A stretch of 64,000 nt of DNA from Clostridium massiliamazoniense (GTDB lineage Bacteria; Bacillota; Clostridia; Clostridiales; Clostridiaceae), in the NCBI RefSeq assembly GCF_001403635.1, contig NZ_LN879467.1, positions 366,768 to 430,767 on the forward strand, given 5' to 3'. Below the pieces are notes generated by a model, which was given only the letters and a program-made list of their open reading frames with translations, was not told the origin of the DNA and did no database searches. Both the position numbers and the translations under genes were made by a program. Of this stretch, positions 1-9,225 are shown piece after piece. Each line of letters begins with the position of its first letter. The stretch's first letter is position 1.

Positions 1-604
1 TCCAAAGGTCATTTAAAGTTTTATCACTCATAGTATAAAACTGTTCAACAGTCTTTTCATCTCCACCACCTTCTTCTCCAGAAAATATTAATTGACCATA
101 ATGTCTAAAATGGCTTCCAAATTTAGAATACATAGCACCTACATTTTTACAATACTTATCATAAACCTTTTCTATATCTGCCTTAGTAATCCCAGCCTTA
201 TATATGCTATTTTCTTCTTTATTTATATTAACAGTAGTATTACTTTCTGATTTATTATTATTTTGAGTTTCTGTTTTTTCATTAGTTGTGTTTCCACTAT
301 TAGTAGTTACACTTTCTTTTTTTGCATTATCTTTACTTATATTCTCATTTTTTGTATTACTTTCACCTGTGCTTTTTATATCTGTAGATTCACTTGTGAT
401 TTCATTATTTATATTATTTTCCTCAACTGTACTATTTTCTTTATCATTTGCTACATCAGTTGTAGCTGGTGTTTCTTTTTTTGCACTATCACTGGCTGTT
501 CTTTCAACAGCAGTCTTATTATATGTCTTAGTAACCGTAACTCCTGCCCCTAATCCTAAAGTAGCTATCATAGCACCAATTAATGTTATATGTGTTTTTT
601 TCAT
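1..604 (-). CDS. Membrane-anchored surface protein, partial (C-terminus outside window)
   Basis: The reading frame begins at an ATG at 604 behind a good site (AAAGGGGGAAA) and stays open to base 1, so the C-terminus is missing. The first ~25 residues form a positively charged start plus one hydrophobic helix (ITLIGAMIATLGLGAGV) without a lipobox, so a membrane anchor or uncleaved signal is likely. A Ser/Thr/Asn/Glu-rich spacer of about 100 residues follows. The visible start of a globular domain contains Cys and His residues and a GEEGGGD stretch. The architecture (anchor, polar linker, small domain) resembles the protein at 47212-48159. I do not recognise the domain and assign no function. 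Confidence 0.75.
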   Translation of the reverse strand, partial: MKKTHITLIGAMIATLGLGAGVTVTKTYNKTAVERTASDSAKKETPATTDVANDKENSTVEENNINNEITSESTDIKSTGESNTKNENISKDNAKKESVTTNSGNTTNEKTETQNNNKSESNTTVNINKEENSIYKAGITKADIEKVYDKYCKNVGAMYSKFGSHFRHYGQLIFSGEEGGGDEKTVEQFYTMSDKTLNDLW

Positions 605-760
605 GTGTATTTCCCCCTTTATCTCTTTACAAGTTCCCTCTGTATTTCATTATATCTCCTTCCAATGTTAACTTTGCTAACTTCCCATAAATAAACTTTA
701 AACTTTTATTAGTTCTACATCCTATCTCTTACTATAACTATGGTTAGCTCTATTTTTCAT

Positions 761-779
761 ATAAACTAAGACTTAATTT
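761..779 (+). repeat. Fragment of dispersed intergenic repeat
   Basis: This 19-base stretch (ATAAACTAAGACTTAATTT) matches the left end of longer intergenic copies at 3783-3847 and 50702-50768 and a fragment at 15390-15408. It lies between genes and codes for nothing I can see. Confidence 0.4.
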
Positions 780-795
780 TATTATTTTTACTATA

Positions 796-857
796 AAAAA
801 GACCCCATGTTATTTTCAAAGTATATTAATACTTCTTCTTTAACATAGAGTCTTTTT
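796..857 (-). terminator. Bidirectional terminator after the hydrolase gene
   Basis: Two arms (796-812 and 841-857) pair through GACYCYATGTTA with flanking A and T runs, so the hairpin has a U-tract in both directions. It lies just past the stop of the hydrolase at 900 on the minus strand. Confidence 0.75.
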
Positions 858-899
858 ATTTTTTTAAGTTTCTTTTAAATTAGATTTTTTAATTTAATC

Positions 900-1817
900 T
901 TAAAGATTTTCTTTGTAGAATACTTCTAATTTCTCAATAGCTTTTCCAACTGCATCTTCCTTATCATATAAATCGTAGTGACTTGCACCTTCAATTACAA
1001 ATAAGTCTTTTTTCTTTGAAGCCGCTTTATTATAAAGCTCATGTCCATCTCTATATGATCCAAAAGCTCCTTGTACATCACCAACAATAATTTGTAAAGG
1101 TTGAGTTAATAAAACATCTGCTAAGTGGAAAGCATCAAAAGCCATCATTAATTCTATACTAGCAAAATTTAATTTATTTGGTGAGTTAGGACTTTGTCCT
1201 CTTGAAGTTGTGTAATAATCAACAGCTTCTACAATATCTATATCATTAATACCAGCTTGTTCTCTTTCCTCTTGATTTCTAGGAATCCAGTTTACAATCA
1301 TAGATTCAGCCCCACGAGCTTCAGCAGTACGTTGTTTTCCAATTGCTTCTAATGTTGAAATAGAATCTCCACTTTCACGTTGTACACGACCAATATTAGC
1401 ACCAGCAACTGTACCAACAGCTTTTATTCTTTTTTCTGTCATAGCTGCATTTGCTGCATAACCACCACCTGCACAAACTCCTAATACACCTATACGATTT
1501 TCATCTACAAAATCAAGTGTTGTTAAGTAATCTACTGCTGAACGAATATCTTCAACTCTTGCACTTGGATCTTCTATATATCTTGGTTCTCCTTCACTTT
1601 CTCCTTGATATGATGCATCAAATACAATAGTTACATATCCTAATTCAGCAAGCTTTCCTGCATAGATACCTGCAGTTTGTTCTTTACAGCTACTTCCTGG
1701 ATGAACACAAACAATTGCAGGGTTTTGTTTTTCTTCAGCATTTTCAGGAACATTTAAAATAGCTGCTACTTGTAAACCACGTGCATTAAATTTTATATTT
1801 TTTTTATTTATTTTCAT
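900..1817 (-). CDS. Alpha/beta hydrolase, dienelactone-hydrolase-like
   Basis: A 305-residue alpha/beta hydrolase. After strand-like segments comes an HPGSS oxyanion-type loop (about residue 40) and the nucleophile elbow GVCAGGGY (about residue 115), where Cys replaces the usual Ser, as in dienelactone-hydrolase-type enzymes. A late GASHYDLYD motif supplies the catalytic His. The substrate cannot be told from sequence. The ATG at 1817 is chosen because the upstream in-frame GTG (1829) lies inside the ribosome binding site AAAAGGTGG. The gene is divergent from a TetR-family regulator across about 240 bases, so that regulator probably controls it. Fold confidence is high, substrate unknown. Confidence 0.85.
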   Translation of the reverse strand: MKINKKNIKFNARGLQVAAILNVPENAEEKQNPAIVCVHPGSSCKEQTAGIYAGKLAELGYVTIVFDASYQGESEGEPRYIEDPSARVEDIRSAVDYLTTLDFVDENRIGVLGVCAGGGYAANAAMTEKRIKAVGTVAGANIGRVQRESGDSISTLEAIGKQRTAEARGAESMIVNWIPRNQEEREQAGINDIDIVEAVDYYTTSRGQSPNSPNKLNFASIELMMAFDAFHLADVLLTQPLQIIVGDVQGAFGSYRDGHELYNKAASKKKDLFVIEGASHYDLYDKEDAVGKAIEKLEVFYKENL

Positions 1818-2057
1818 ATTTATTACCACCTTTTAAAATTTTTTTATATACTTGCGAGTTTTAATTCCCTCGTGTATATTTATATTAAAACATAAAAGGA
1901 ATTACTTCAATTACCACATCTACACTATCGTGAATTAATACACATTTTTTTAAATTTGTATATTAAATCTTTGTATATGTTAGTTTATTTGATGATAATT
2001 CTAATATTATTGATTTATTTAAGATGTTTTTTAGTTTAATCAAAAAGGAGTTTTTAT

Positions 2058-2612
2058 ATGAATACTAAAATAGATAGGAGAATCTTAAAATCACAAAAAG
2101 TAATTCAATCAGCTTTTCTAACAATGCTAATTAAAGATGGCTTTGATGAAATTACTGTAAAAAAAATCACTGAAGAGGCTGATATAAGTAGAAAAACATT
2201 TTACTTACACTATTTAGATAAATACGATTTATTAGATACCTTAGTTAATAAAAAATTAGAAGAACTAGAAGAAATATGTGAAAGCAAAAAAGAAAAAGGT
2301 TATGTAGAAGGGACTATTATTTGGTTTAAGTACTTTGAAGAAAACAAAGCTTTCTTTTCAGCCTTATTCTCAAGCAAAAGTACTGTATCTTTTAGACAAC
2401 GTCTTTTAGATTTTATGATGGATCAAATTAATCAAAAAATAGCTGTAGTAAAACCTAAAAGAGATTCAGAAATACTTCCAAGATTTTTAGGTATGGCTGT
2501 TTTAGGTATTGTAGAATCTTTTGTACTTAATGAACTAAATTCTAGTGCAGAAGAAATAGCAACAGAAGTAGGGGAGTTACTAATACTTAACCTTGCTCCA
2601 GCTTCAAATTAA
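2058..2612 (+). CDS. TetR/AcrR-family transcriptional regulator
   Basis: 184 residues. The N-terminal 60 hold a TetR-type helix-turn-helix: the EITVKKITEEADISRKTFYL segment at about residues 31-50 followed by HYLDKYDLL. The C-terminal ~120 residues are a helical ligand and dimerisation domain with no recognisable ligand signature. A strong site (AAAAAGGAG) precedes the ATG. It is transcribed away from the neighbouring hydrolase, the usual arrangement for a local repressor that controls its divergent enzyme; that target is inference. Confidence 0.9.
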   Translation: MNTKIDRRILKSQKVIQSAFLTMLIKDGFDEITVKKITEEADISRKTFYLHYLDKYDLLDTLVNKKLEELEEICESKKEKGYVEGTIIWFKYFEENKAFFSALFSSKSTVSFRQRLLDFMMDQINQKIAVVKPKRDSEILPRFLGMAVLGIVESFVLNELNSSAEEIATEVGELLILNLAPASN

Positions 2613-2630
2613 TTCAATATAATACAATAA

Positions 2631-2671
2631 AACTATCTCAAGAAAAAAACTTTTATTTCCTTGAGATAGTT
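2631..2671. terminator. Convergent terminator between TetR gene and lipoprotein gene
   Basis: The perfect 12-base arms AACTATCTCAAG and CTTGAGATAGTT close a loop of 17 bases. A T-rich stretch follows on both sides, suiting the convergent genes ending at 2612 and 2712. Confidence 0.75.
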
Positions 2672-2711
2672 CTTACTTTTACTATATTTTTATTGTGCTT
2701 ATATAGTTTCT

Positions 2712-3647
2712 TTATTGTTTAGGGGCTACTACAAATCTACCTTCATAATGTCCATATATAGCTCCATTCTTTGTATTTACAAAATAGCAAACAGCACTTT
2801 GAGTTGGCTCTGTAATAGATACTCCATAATATTTACTATCTGTCCCCTCATCATAATATCTTTCAGATATACCACTTACAATTTGGTCATCCCTTAAAAT
2901 ACCATCTAAATTTTTATTAACATAATCAAAAAACTCTTTCTGTTTATCATCTAAACAAGGCTTTGATTCATCCTTGTTTTCTATGGCATTAATCATACTT
3001 CTTTCTTCAAAATATGATGCTGCTTTAAGTTCTCCATTAACTTCTTTAAACTCAACTGTCTTTATATTTTTATCAATTACAGGATAGCCATAAAGAAAAC
3101 TAACATTAAATCTCACCTTTAAACTATTATTTCCTGTAACTTCACGTGATTTAACACTATGAAACTCGTAAGGCATATGATCTTCATAATACCAATTTTT
3201 CAAATAAGTTTTCCCATCTTTATCTATGTACTCTTCTTCATATACTCCAGGAGCGTAATATTTATTTATAAGCTCTTGTCTCTTTTTTATACTTTCTTTT
3301 CCTCTTACAAGCTCATTATAACATGCCTCTTTATCATCAAAATATTCTAACTTTCCACGGTCACACTCTATTCCACTTTTAAGTACTTCTGTTCCTTCAT
3401 TTAAAAAGTTCACCAAAAATTCATCTGAATATTTACTAAAATCTACTTTTTCTTCTTTATTTTCTACATTATTTTTAAGATTCTCTACCTGTTCTTTATC
3501 CTTATTTTCTTGTCCATCTTGGCTTTCAACCTTTCCTACTGACTCTATCTTTTTAGATACAGTTTTTTCATTTCCACAAGATACGAATAAAGTACTCATA
3601 CCAATCAAAGTAGCTGTACATATTAACACTAACTTTTTACTTTTCAT
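2712..3647 (-). CDS. Lipoprotein, paralogue of the pair at 37.6-39.6 kb
   Basis: 311 residues. A type II signal peptide ends in the lipobox FVSC at about residues 21-24, so the mature protein should be diacylglyceryl-anchored. A charged Lys/Glu/Asn spacer runs to about residue 70, then a domain shared with the lipoproteins at 37573 and 38561: VDFSKYSDEFLVNFLNEGT, a YYAPGVYEEEYI segment, a KSREVTGNNSLKVRFNV segment and the end VNTKNGAIYGHYEGRFVV. The ATG at 3647 is preferred over the adjacent ATG at 3650, which abuts the site AGAGGTGG; it also matches the MKSKK start of the paralogues. No enzyme motif is visible; function unknown. Confidence 0.85.
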   Translation of the reverse strand: MKSKKLVLICTATLIGMSTLFVSCGNEKTVSKKIESVGKVESQDGQENKDKEQVENLKNNVENKEEKVDFSKYSDEFLVNFLNEGTEVLKSGIECDRGKLEYFDDKEACYNELVRGKESIKKRQELINKYYAPGVYEEEYIDKDGKTYLKNWYYEDHMPYEFHSVKSREVTGNNSLKVRFNVSFLYGYPVIDKNIKTVEFKEVNGELKAASYFEERSMINAIENKDESKPCLDDKQKEFFDYVNKNLDGILRDDQIVSGISERYYDEGTDSKYYGVSITEPTQSAVCYFVNTKNGAIYGHYEGRFVVAPKQ

Positions 3648-3736
3648 CATCCACCTCTTAAATTTATTATACTCAGGTAAAATTATACATAAAAGATATT
3701 GACTTATTATGAATTTGGAATTAAATTTCAGCTATA

Positions 3737-3775
3737 AAAAAAAGAAAATGTATCTTGCAATTTTGATACATTTCC
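3737..3775 (-). terminator. Terminator-like hairpin downstream of the OYE gene
   Basis: Read on the minus strand, arms GAAATGTATC and GATACATTTTC flank a short loop and are followed by a run of eight T. It lies about 90 bases past the stop of the gene ending at 3866. Confidence 0.7.
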
Positions 3776-3782
3776 TCTAAAT

Positions 3783-3847
3783 ATAAACCTAGACTTAATT
3801 CAGGTGGAGTTTTGACTCCATCTGAATGCTTAGTCAAAGTTATCTCA
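3783..3847. repeat. Dispersed intergenic repeat, copy with internal palindrome
   Basis: A 65-base sequence beginning TATAAACCTAGACTTAATT and ending TTAGTCAAAGTTATCTC. Its centre folds into a hairpin (TTCAGGTGGAGT with ACTCCATCTGAA), extended outwards by GACTTA/TAGTC. An inverted copy of about 80 percent identity by eye is at 50702-50768; left-end fragments are at 761 and 15390. Confidence 0.6.
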
Positions 3848-3865
3848 TAGCTTTTCACTCTATAA

Positions 3866-4894
3866 TTATATTCCTCTTTCGTAAGCTGAAGGTAAGTAAT
3901 CTAATTTTATATTTCTTTTCTTAGCTTCATTTAAAACCCAATAAGGATCTCTTAATAAAACTCTTCCTAAGAATATTAAATCTGCTCTATTATTTTCTAT
4001 TATTTCAGTGCCTTGATCTCCTGTTGTAATTAATCCTCCTGCTATAACTGGAATATTACAATTTTCTTTTATATATTCAGCTTCTGGAACTTGATATCCA
4101 GGATAAGCATTTATAATGACATCTGAAACAACTGCTCCAGTACTTACATTAACTAAATCTATACCTTCTTTTTTAACTATATCTATTATTTTAGCCATTT
4201 CTACCTTAGTATTTCCACCTTCTACGTAATCCTTTGCTGAAACCCTAAGTGCAAGTGCTTTATCCTCCGGCCAAACTTTTTTAACTTCTTTTATTACTTC
4301 AACAATAAACCTAGTTCTATTTTCAAGACTTCCACCATACTCATCTTCCCTTTTATTAGATAAAGGTGATAAGAACTCTGAAAGTAAATATCCATGTGCA
4401 CCATGGATTTCTATAAAATCAAAACCAGCTTCTAAAGCTCTTCTTGCCCCTTCTCTAAATGCTACTTTAACTTCTTCCATTTCATTCTTAGTCATTTCTA
4501 CAGGTTCTTTATATTCATCACTAAAAGCTATAGCTGATGGTCCTATTATAGTTTCATTTTCTATAGAACATTTTCTTCCAGCATGCCCTAATTGGATACC
4601 TACATATGCTCCATACTTTTTAATACCTTCTACTACCTTTTTTAATCCTTCAATATGCTTTTCATCCCAAATTCCTAAATCTTTATCAGTAATTCTTCCT
4701 CTTGGTTCAACAGCAGTCGCTTCAAGAATTATAGCAGAAACACCACCTATAACTCTATTCATATAATGAACATAATGAAAATCATTAACCATTCCATCAT
4801 TTTCAGCCATATACATACACATAGGCGCCATAATTACTCTATTTTTTAAATTTAAGTTTTTTAAAGAAAACTCCTTGAAAATACCTTTTGTCAT
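3866..4894 (-). CDS. namA: NADH:flavin oxidoreductase, old yellow enzyme family (NamA/YqjM-like)
   Basis: 342 residues, the length typical of the NamA/YqjM branch. FMN-dependent TIM-barrel features are all present: NRVIMAPMCMY near the N-terminus (the Cys typical of YqjM-type enzymes), GIQLGHAGRK (about residue 100), HGAHGYLLSEFLSP (about residue 165, the His pair that binds the substrate carbonyl or nitro group), RVSAKDY, and the phosphate loop IFLGRVLLRDP near the end. The enzyme should reduce activated C=C bonds or nitro compounds with NAD(P)H in the cytoplasm. A good site (AAAAGGAG) precedes the ATG. It stands alone between terminators; the physiological substrate is unknown. Confidence 0.9.
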   Translation of the reverse strand: MTKGIFKEFSLKNLNLKNRVIMAPMCMYMAENDGMVNDFHYVHYMNRVIGGVSAIILEATAVEPRGRITDKDLGIWDEKHIEGLKKVVEGIKKYGAYVGIQLGHAGRKCSIENETIIGPSAIAFSDEYKEPVEMTKNEMEEVKVAFREGARRALEAGFDFIEIHGAHGYLLSEFLSPLSNKREDEYGGSLENRTRFIVEVIKEVKKVWPEDKALALRVSAKDYVEGGNTKVEMAKIIDIVKKEGIDLVNVSTGAVVSDVIINAYPGYQVPEAEYIKENCNIPVIAGGLITTGDQGTEIIENNRADLIFLGRVLLRDPYWVLNEAKKRNIKLDYLPSAYERGI

Positions 4895-4999
4895 AAGTTA
4901 ATCACTCCTTTTAAGTGTAAATAATCCAAACACTTGAATTTTACTTTTACACTTAATATTATATCATTTCTCCTTTCTTTATTTAATATTTATTATTAT

Positions 5000-5509
5000 T
5001 TAATTATGATTATACTTTGCTCTATCTATTATTAGCTGTTCAACTTGCTCTTTAGATTTATTAAGAGAAATTGAAAATTCACCAAGTAAAAGCTCCTTTG
5101 CCGCTTTTAAATATCTATTATCCATACTTGAAAGTTTCTTTCCATCTTCTAATTGTTTTTCTTTTATTAAATGTAAGCCCCTACACACTTTCATTAATTC
5201 TTTGCAATCATGTGTATGTATAGCAGCTTTACACTCTTCCTCCCTACTTCTATTATCATCAAAGAATGTACTTTCTATTATATTAATATGATCTATTAAT
5301 TCATTTGTTTCTTGCTCTGATATTACCTTTCTCATCATAATTTTATGATTATCAATTGGTGTATATATAATACTTTTTCCTTCATATATCTGCTTTAATT
5401 TATAATATTGCTTTTCTTTATCTCCACTTTTTAATGGCGAAGGACATATATCTACTATTTTACATACTCCACTTCCTCCATAAATTATATAATCATCTAC
5501 CTTAAACAT
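5000..5509 (-). CDS. CarD/CdnL-family RNA polymerase-binding regulator
   Basis: 169 residues. The N-terminal ~60 residues (MFKVDDYIIYGGSGVCKIVDI, then YYKLKQIY and YTPIDN) match the CarD/TRCF RNA-polymerase interaction domain; the rest is helical and charged, as in the CdnL family. Such proteins bind the RNAP beta subunit and tune promoter opening. The start at 5509 gives the canonical MFKV beginning; an in-frame GTG at 5518 lies within the binding site AAGGGAAG. It is a single gene with no operon partner. Family confidence is high; target promoters cannot be inferred. Confidence 0.88.
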   Translation of the reverse strand: MFKVDDYIIYGGSGVCKIVDICPSPLKSGDKEKQYYKLKQIYEGKSIIYTPIDNHKIMMRKVISEQETNELIDHINIIESTFFDDNRSREEECKAAIHTHDCKELMKVCRGLHLIKEKQLEDGKKLSSMDNRYLKAAKELLLGEFSISLNKSKEQVEQLIIDRAKYNHN

Positions 5510-5613
5510 AATTTGCACTTCCCTTACATAGATTTTAAAAATTAATATTTACAATTTTGATAACGTTTACATACATTGTTCTAAAAAATTTAAATATTAC
5601 TTTTATTTATTTT

Positions 5614-5668
5614 TTAATAAAAAAATGTGTAGCTTTGACAACTGGATTTACGTTATCAAAAACTACAC
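5614..5668 (-). terminator. Terminator of the first PLD-helicase gene
   Basis: On the minus strand GTGTAGTTTTTGATAAC pairs with GTTGTCAAAGCTACAC with G-U pairs allowed, followed by seven T. It lies 115 bases past the stop at 5783. Confidence 0.75.
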
Positions 5669-5727
5669 GGCTTACATCTATTATACACCCATTAGCAGAA
5701 AATTTGCAAATTCATTTACAAAAATAC

Positions 5728-5784
5728 TTTTATCTCATGACTAGTGTCTGTAATACTAAAGTCTCCATAAGCTATAGATAAACT
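5728..5784. repeat. Sequence shared by flanks of both PLD-helicase genes
   Basis: The stretch with ATCTCATGACTAGTGTCTG then AGTCTCCATAAGC and AGATAAAC resembles 25421-25476 and, more loosely, 22070-22120, which flank the other helicase paralogue. The two clearest copies have TTATCT/AGATAA ends and an internal GACT/AGTC pair, so they may fold. Confidence 0.4.
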
Positions 5785-8701
5785 ACTTTAATTCATTATA
5801 TATTTTCATTGGCACTTTATTTCTTAATTTAAGATGCACAGTTATAGGCTTTTCTCCTTCATAATAAACTGTATCCCCCATACCCATATATATATAAGGT
5901 TCTACTACTCCATCAATTTCTCTATATTTCCTTACAAATAGATGCATGTTAATATTTTCTTTCACATTATTTATAAGCTTTTGTCCAGCTTCTGACTCTA
6001 TTGTTGTTGTATTTCTACTTTGCCATACAAAAACATCTCTTCCTATAAACTCATTTTCATGATTTATACTTTCTTTTATATCCTTCTCCTTTTCCATTCC
6101 AACAAACATATACCAGTCATTACCGTTAGTTTTAAGTCCTCCCATTCCATAGCCACCAAATTTCTTTGTAGCATTGGACATTCTTACAACATCATCTCTT
6201 GTATATTGACTATAAAGTTTAAGAAAAGGCATTCCATAATTCTCTGTTCCAAATTCTCTTTCATAAGTTAATAAGCCATAATTTATACAATCATCTATAT
6301 ATAATTTGAATTTTTCTTCTTCAATAACTTCTTTAAGCTCTGGAGCAAGAATTATTTTTTCCCCAAGGTCCTCTATAAAATTAAAATTACTTTCCTTTTT
6401 ACTGTGGTAATCTCCTCTTAAACACTCTATGGTATAAGAAAAAGTTTCCTCATCTATAAAGTCTATATATTTTTCTATATCATTTTTAAGTTCATCCCTT
6501 GTAGCTATCCCATTTTTTATAAGATATCTAATTATAATAAATTCAAAAGGTCTTTTTAAAGGTAATTTTGCACTTATATCCTTTAAAACTAATTTAAATT
6601 TTTCATTCTTTAATAGCTTTAAATCATCAAAATTCCCTTCAACTTTTTCTAAAAACCCAAGATAACTTTTACTAGGAATAGCTCCTATGAATTTAAGTGG
6701 ATTTGGAGCTCCTTCAAAAGTAAAGTAATCAGTTAATAAGTTTACCACTCTTCCTCCATTAATTTTCTTAAATTCATTATACTCTTCCTTTAAATACTTC
6801 ATTGTATTAAAGTTTTCTCTATCTATTTGCTCCAATATTCTTTCTTTAGCTATTTCATCCATTTGAATGTTTGTACATCCAGGTATATTAGAAAAATCTG
6901 TTTTTATTGAAACTTTTAAACTTTCCTTGTCGTAATATTTTGCACCATTTAGGGCTATAGCAATTTGAAAAGCTTTATTATAGTTTCCTATAAAATCTAG
7001 CACTGTTAAAAACTCTTTCTCCTTATATTTTCTAAGTCCTCTTCCTAGTTGTTGTATAAAAATAATAGAAGACTGAGTTGGTCTAAGCATTAAAACTAAA
7101 TTTATAGATGGTATATCTATTCCTTCATTAAATAAATCTACAGTGAAAATTACTTCTAAATCATCCTTATCATCTTCTAATTTAGCTATTTCGCTTTGTC
7201 TTTTACTAATTGAAGAACTTCCTGTTAAAGCAGTACTTTTTATTCCTCTTTTATTAAACTCTCTAGCCATGTATTCTGCATGTTCTACACTAGCACAAAA
7301 TCCAACAGCTTTTCTTTTATAGCCATCAAAACCATAAAAATTCATCTTTTCTATTATGAAATCTACTCTTTCATTAATTTCTAGAAGCTTTGAAACTTTT
7401 CCAATATCATTAATATCTATACCACTATAGTCCACTAAATCTATATCAGTTATTCCAAAGTAATGAAATGGCACTACTAAACTTTTTTCTAAAGCTTCAT
7501 TTAATCTTACTTCCAAAGCAACATTATTATGAAAAATAGAAAATATGTCTGTTCCTTCTGTTCTTTCAGGTGTTGCTGTCATACCAAGTAAAAATTTAGG
7601 TTTAAAATAATCTATAACAGCTTTATAGCTTTCTGAGGCACTATGATGAGCTTCATCTATAACTATATAATCAAAATCATCTTCTTTAAATTCTTCATAG
7701 TGAGTTGATATACTTTGAATAGTACCAAAAATATAATCTTTCTCACTTTCCTTTATATTTCCTGTAAATAATCCAAAAGTTTTTTCTGGCATTATCTTTG
7801 CATAATCTGTCATAGCCTTTCTAAGAATATCTTCCCTATGTACAATAAAAAGCATCCTTTTAGGATTAAATTCCTTAACATCAAAGGCTGACATATAAGT
7901 TTTTCCAGTACCAGTAGCTGCAATAACAAGACTCCTTTTTCCACCATGGCTTCTTAATCTATGTAAGTTTTCTAATGCTCTACTTTGCATAACATTAGGT
8001 CTTATTTTTTCATACTTCAATAAAAAGCTTCTGCTCTGCTCTATTGGTTTTCCCTTTTTTATTTCTTTTAAGAAACTTTCATAATCATTTATAAAATGTT
8101 CATCAACCTTATGACACTCCTGAAGAAGCTTACTATAAGCATCCATAATTTCCTTAGTGAAAGTTTGTTCCCTTTTGCTCATTACTCTTACATTCCACTC
8201 TTCATTGCTCTTTAAAGCACTTTGAGTTAGATTAGAAGAACCAATGTATATTTTATAAAAATCCTCATATTCAAATATATAAACCTTGGTGTGAAAGCCC
8301 CTTAATTTTTCATCAGTTATAAATATTCTTAAATCTATATTATCAAAACTACTTAATTTCCTTAGGGCAGTTGACTGAGTAAAATTCAAATATGTTGAAG
8401 TTATTACGGTTCCCTTAATACCTCTATTCTCCATTTCCTTTAATTGATCCAAAATTAACTGTAATCCTGAAAAATTTATAAAAGCAACACTAAAATAAAA
8501 ACTCTTACAACCATTAAAGGCTTCTTTAAGCTCCAATAAGAAATTACCATCTTCCCCATTAGTAATTAATTTATGTTCTATAAAATCATTCTTACGTTCT
8601 AATATACTATCTATAATATTACTACTTTTATTTTCTTCATGGCTACTTTTATCACCTACAGAATCAAAAAGTCCTAAATCTAATTGAGTTTGTACATACA
8701 T
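5783..8701 (-). CDS. PLD-nuclease / DEAH helicase / DUF3427 protein, copy 1
   Basis: 972 residues in three parts. Residues ~40-200 form a phospholipase-D-like nuclease domain with HTK at 137-139 and GSSN at 154-157, the single HKD-type motif of this class. Residues ~235-600 are a superfamily 2 helicase: AATGTGKT (261-268), DEAH (349-352), TATPER (375-380), EGIDIP, and QQLGRGLRK (motif VI). The C-terminal ~200 residues match my memory of DUF3427. Such proteins are often found in defence islands, where ATP-driven translocation could be coupled to DNA cleavage; that role is inference. It is monocistronic, ATG at 8701 behind AAAGGAA. Paralogue at 22190-25138. Confidence 0.88.
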   Translation of the reverse strand: MYVQTQLDLGLFDSVGDKSSHEENKSSNIIDSILERKNDFIEHKLITNGEDGNFLLELKEAFNGCKSFYFSVAFINFSGLQLILDQLKEMENRGIKGTVITSTYLNFTQSTALRKLSSFDNIDLRIFITDEKLRGFHTKVYIFEYEDFYKIYIGSSNLTQSALKSNEEWNVRVMSKREQTFTKEIMDAYSKLLQECHKVDEHFINDYESFLKEIKKGKPIEQSRSFLLKYEKIRPNVMQSRALENLHRLRSHGGKRSLVIAATGTGKTYMSAFDVKEFNPKRMLFIVHREDILRKAMTDYAKIMPEKTFGLFTGNIKESEKDYIFGTIQSISTHYEEFKEDDFDYIVIDEAHHSASESYKAVIDYFKPKFLLGMTATPERTEGTDIFSIFHNNVALEVRLNEALEKSLVVPFHYFGITDIDLVDYSGIDINDIGKVSKLLEINERVDFIIEKMNFYGFDGYKRKAVGFCASVEHAEYMAREFNKRGIKSTALTGSSSISKRQSEIAKLEDDKDDLEVIFTVDLFNEGIDIPSINLVLMLRPTQSSIIFIQQLGRGLRKYKEKEFLTVLDFIGNYNKAFQIAIALNGAKYYDKESLKVSIKTDFSNIPGCTNIQMDEIAKERILEQIDRENFNTMKYLKEEYNEFKKINGGRVVNLLTDYFTFEGAPNPLKFIGAIPSKSYLGFLEKVEGNFDDLKLLKNEKFKLVLKDISAKLPLKRPFEFIIIRYLIKNGIATRDELKNDIEKYIDFIDEETFSYTIECLRGDYHSKKESNFNFIEDLGEKIILAPELKEVIEEEKFKLYIDDCINYGLLTYEREFGTENYGMPFLKLYSQYTRDDVVRMSNATKKFGGYGMGGLKTNGNDWYMFVGMEKEKDIKESINHENEFIGRDVFVWQSRNTTTIESEAGQKLINNVKENINMHLFVRKYREIDGVVEPYIYMGMGDTVYYEGEKPITVHLKLRNKVPMKIYNELK

Positions 8702-9138
8702 AAAATATTCCTTTCTATTTAGTTAATAAAACTAAATTATCTAACTTATCATATGTTAATGAGATTATTCTATCTTAATTATTTAAATCTTAACTTAATA
8801 AAAACTTTTTAATGTTTTCCTTACCTATCATAACATATTTTAAATTTAATTTATCAACATCTGTAAAAACCTTAACTAAAAAAATTCTAAAAGTAAGTAA
8901 AAACTTATTTAAATTTTAATAATAAATAAATTTTATCTCAAAAAAACAACTAAAGCATATTATAAATCGAAACTAATATAAAAATTAAAATGAAACATTA
9001 ATTTTATAAGATTATTTTAAACATTTTCTTAACTATCTTATCTTTTATACAAAATATTTCTAATAAATTTATTTCTTTTTAATAAAATCGTTTATCTAAA
9101 ACGTTTGCAAAATTTAATTAATCAATATATTATTTTTA
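8702..9138. other. Long AT-rich intergenic region upstream of catalase
   Basis: No gene is visible. The sequence is almost pure A/T, with the PerR-like palindrome at its right end. It probably holds the divergent promoters for the helicase and catalase genes, but I cannot place them reliably. Confidence 0.5.
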
Positions 9139-9163
9139 TTAATTAATAATTATTATTAATTAA
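9139..9163 (+). promoter_or_regulatory. Perfect 25-base palindrome, PerR-box-like, upstream of catalase
   Basis: TTAATTAATAAT and ATTATTAATTAA flank a single T. The central 15 bases, TAATAATTATTATTA, match the PerR consensus TTATAATnATTATAA at 12 of 14 defined positions. It lies 63 bases before the catalase ATG, where a peroxide-sensing repressor would act. A pure AT palindrome can arise by chance in this composition. Confidence 0.5.
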
Positions 9164-9225
9164 CTCTTGTATTTGTTTAACTAAAAATAATCTACAAAAT
9201 AATTTAATGAAAAGGAGAAATTAAA

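Noticed and set aside
263-671. Hydrophobic plus-strand ORFs of 96 and 127 residues
   Set aside because: They are antisense shadows of the polar-linker surface gene on the minus strand (1-604); Ser/Asn-rich codons read backwards give Phe/Leu/Val-rich frames. No binding site.
5557-5781. 74-residue plus-strand ORF downstream of the first helicase
   Set aside because: It spans the terminator hairpin and the repeated element, has no binding site and no protein-like pattern.
9139-9163. The catalase palindrome as a replication or att site
   Set aside because: It is pure A/T in a nearly pure A/T region; operator function is the only use the context supports.
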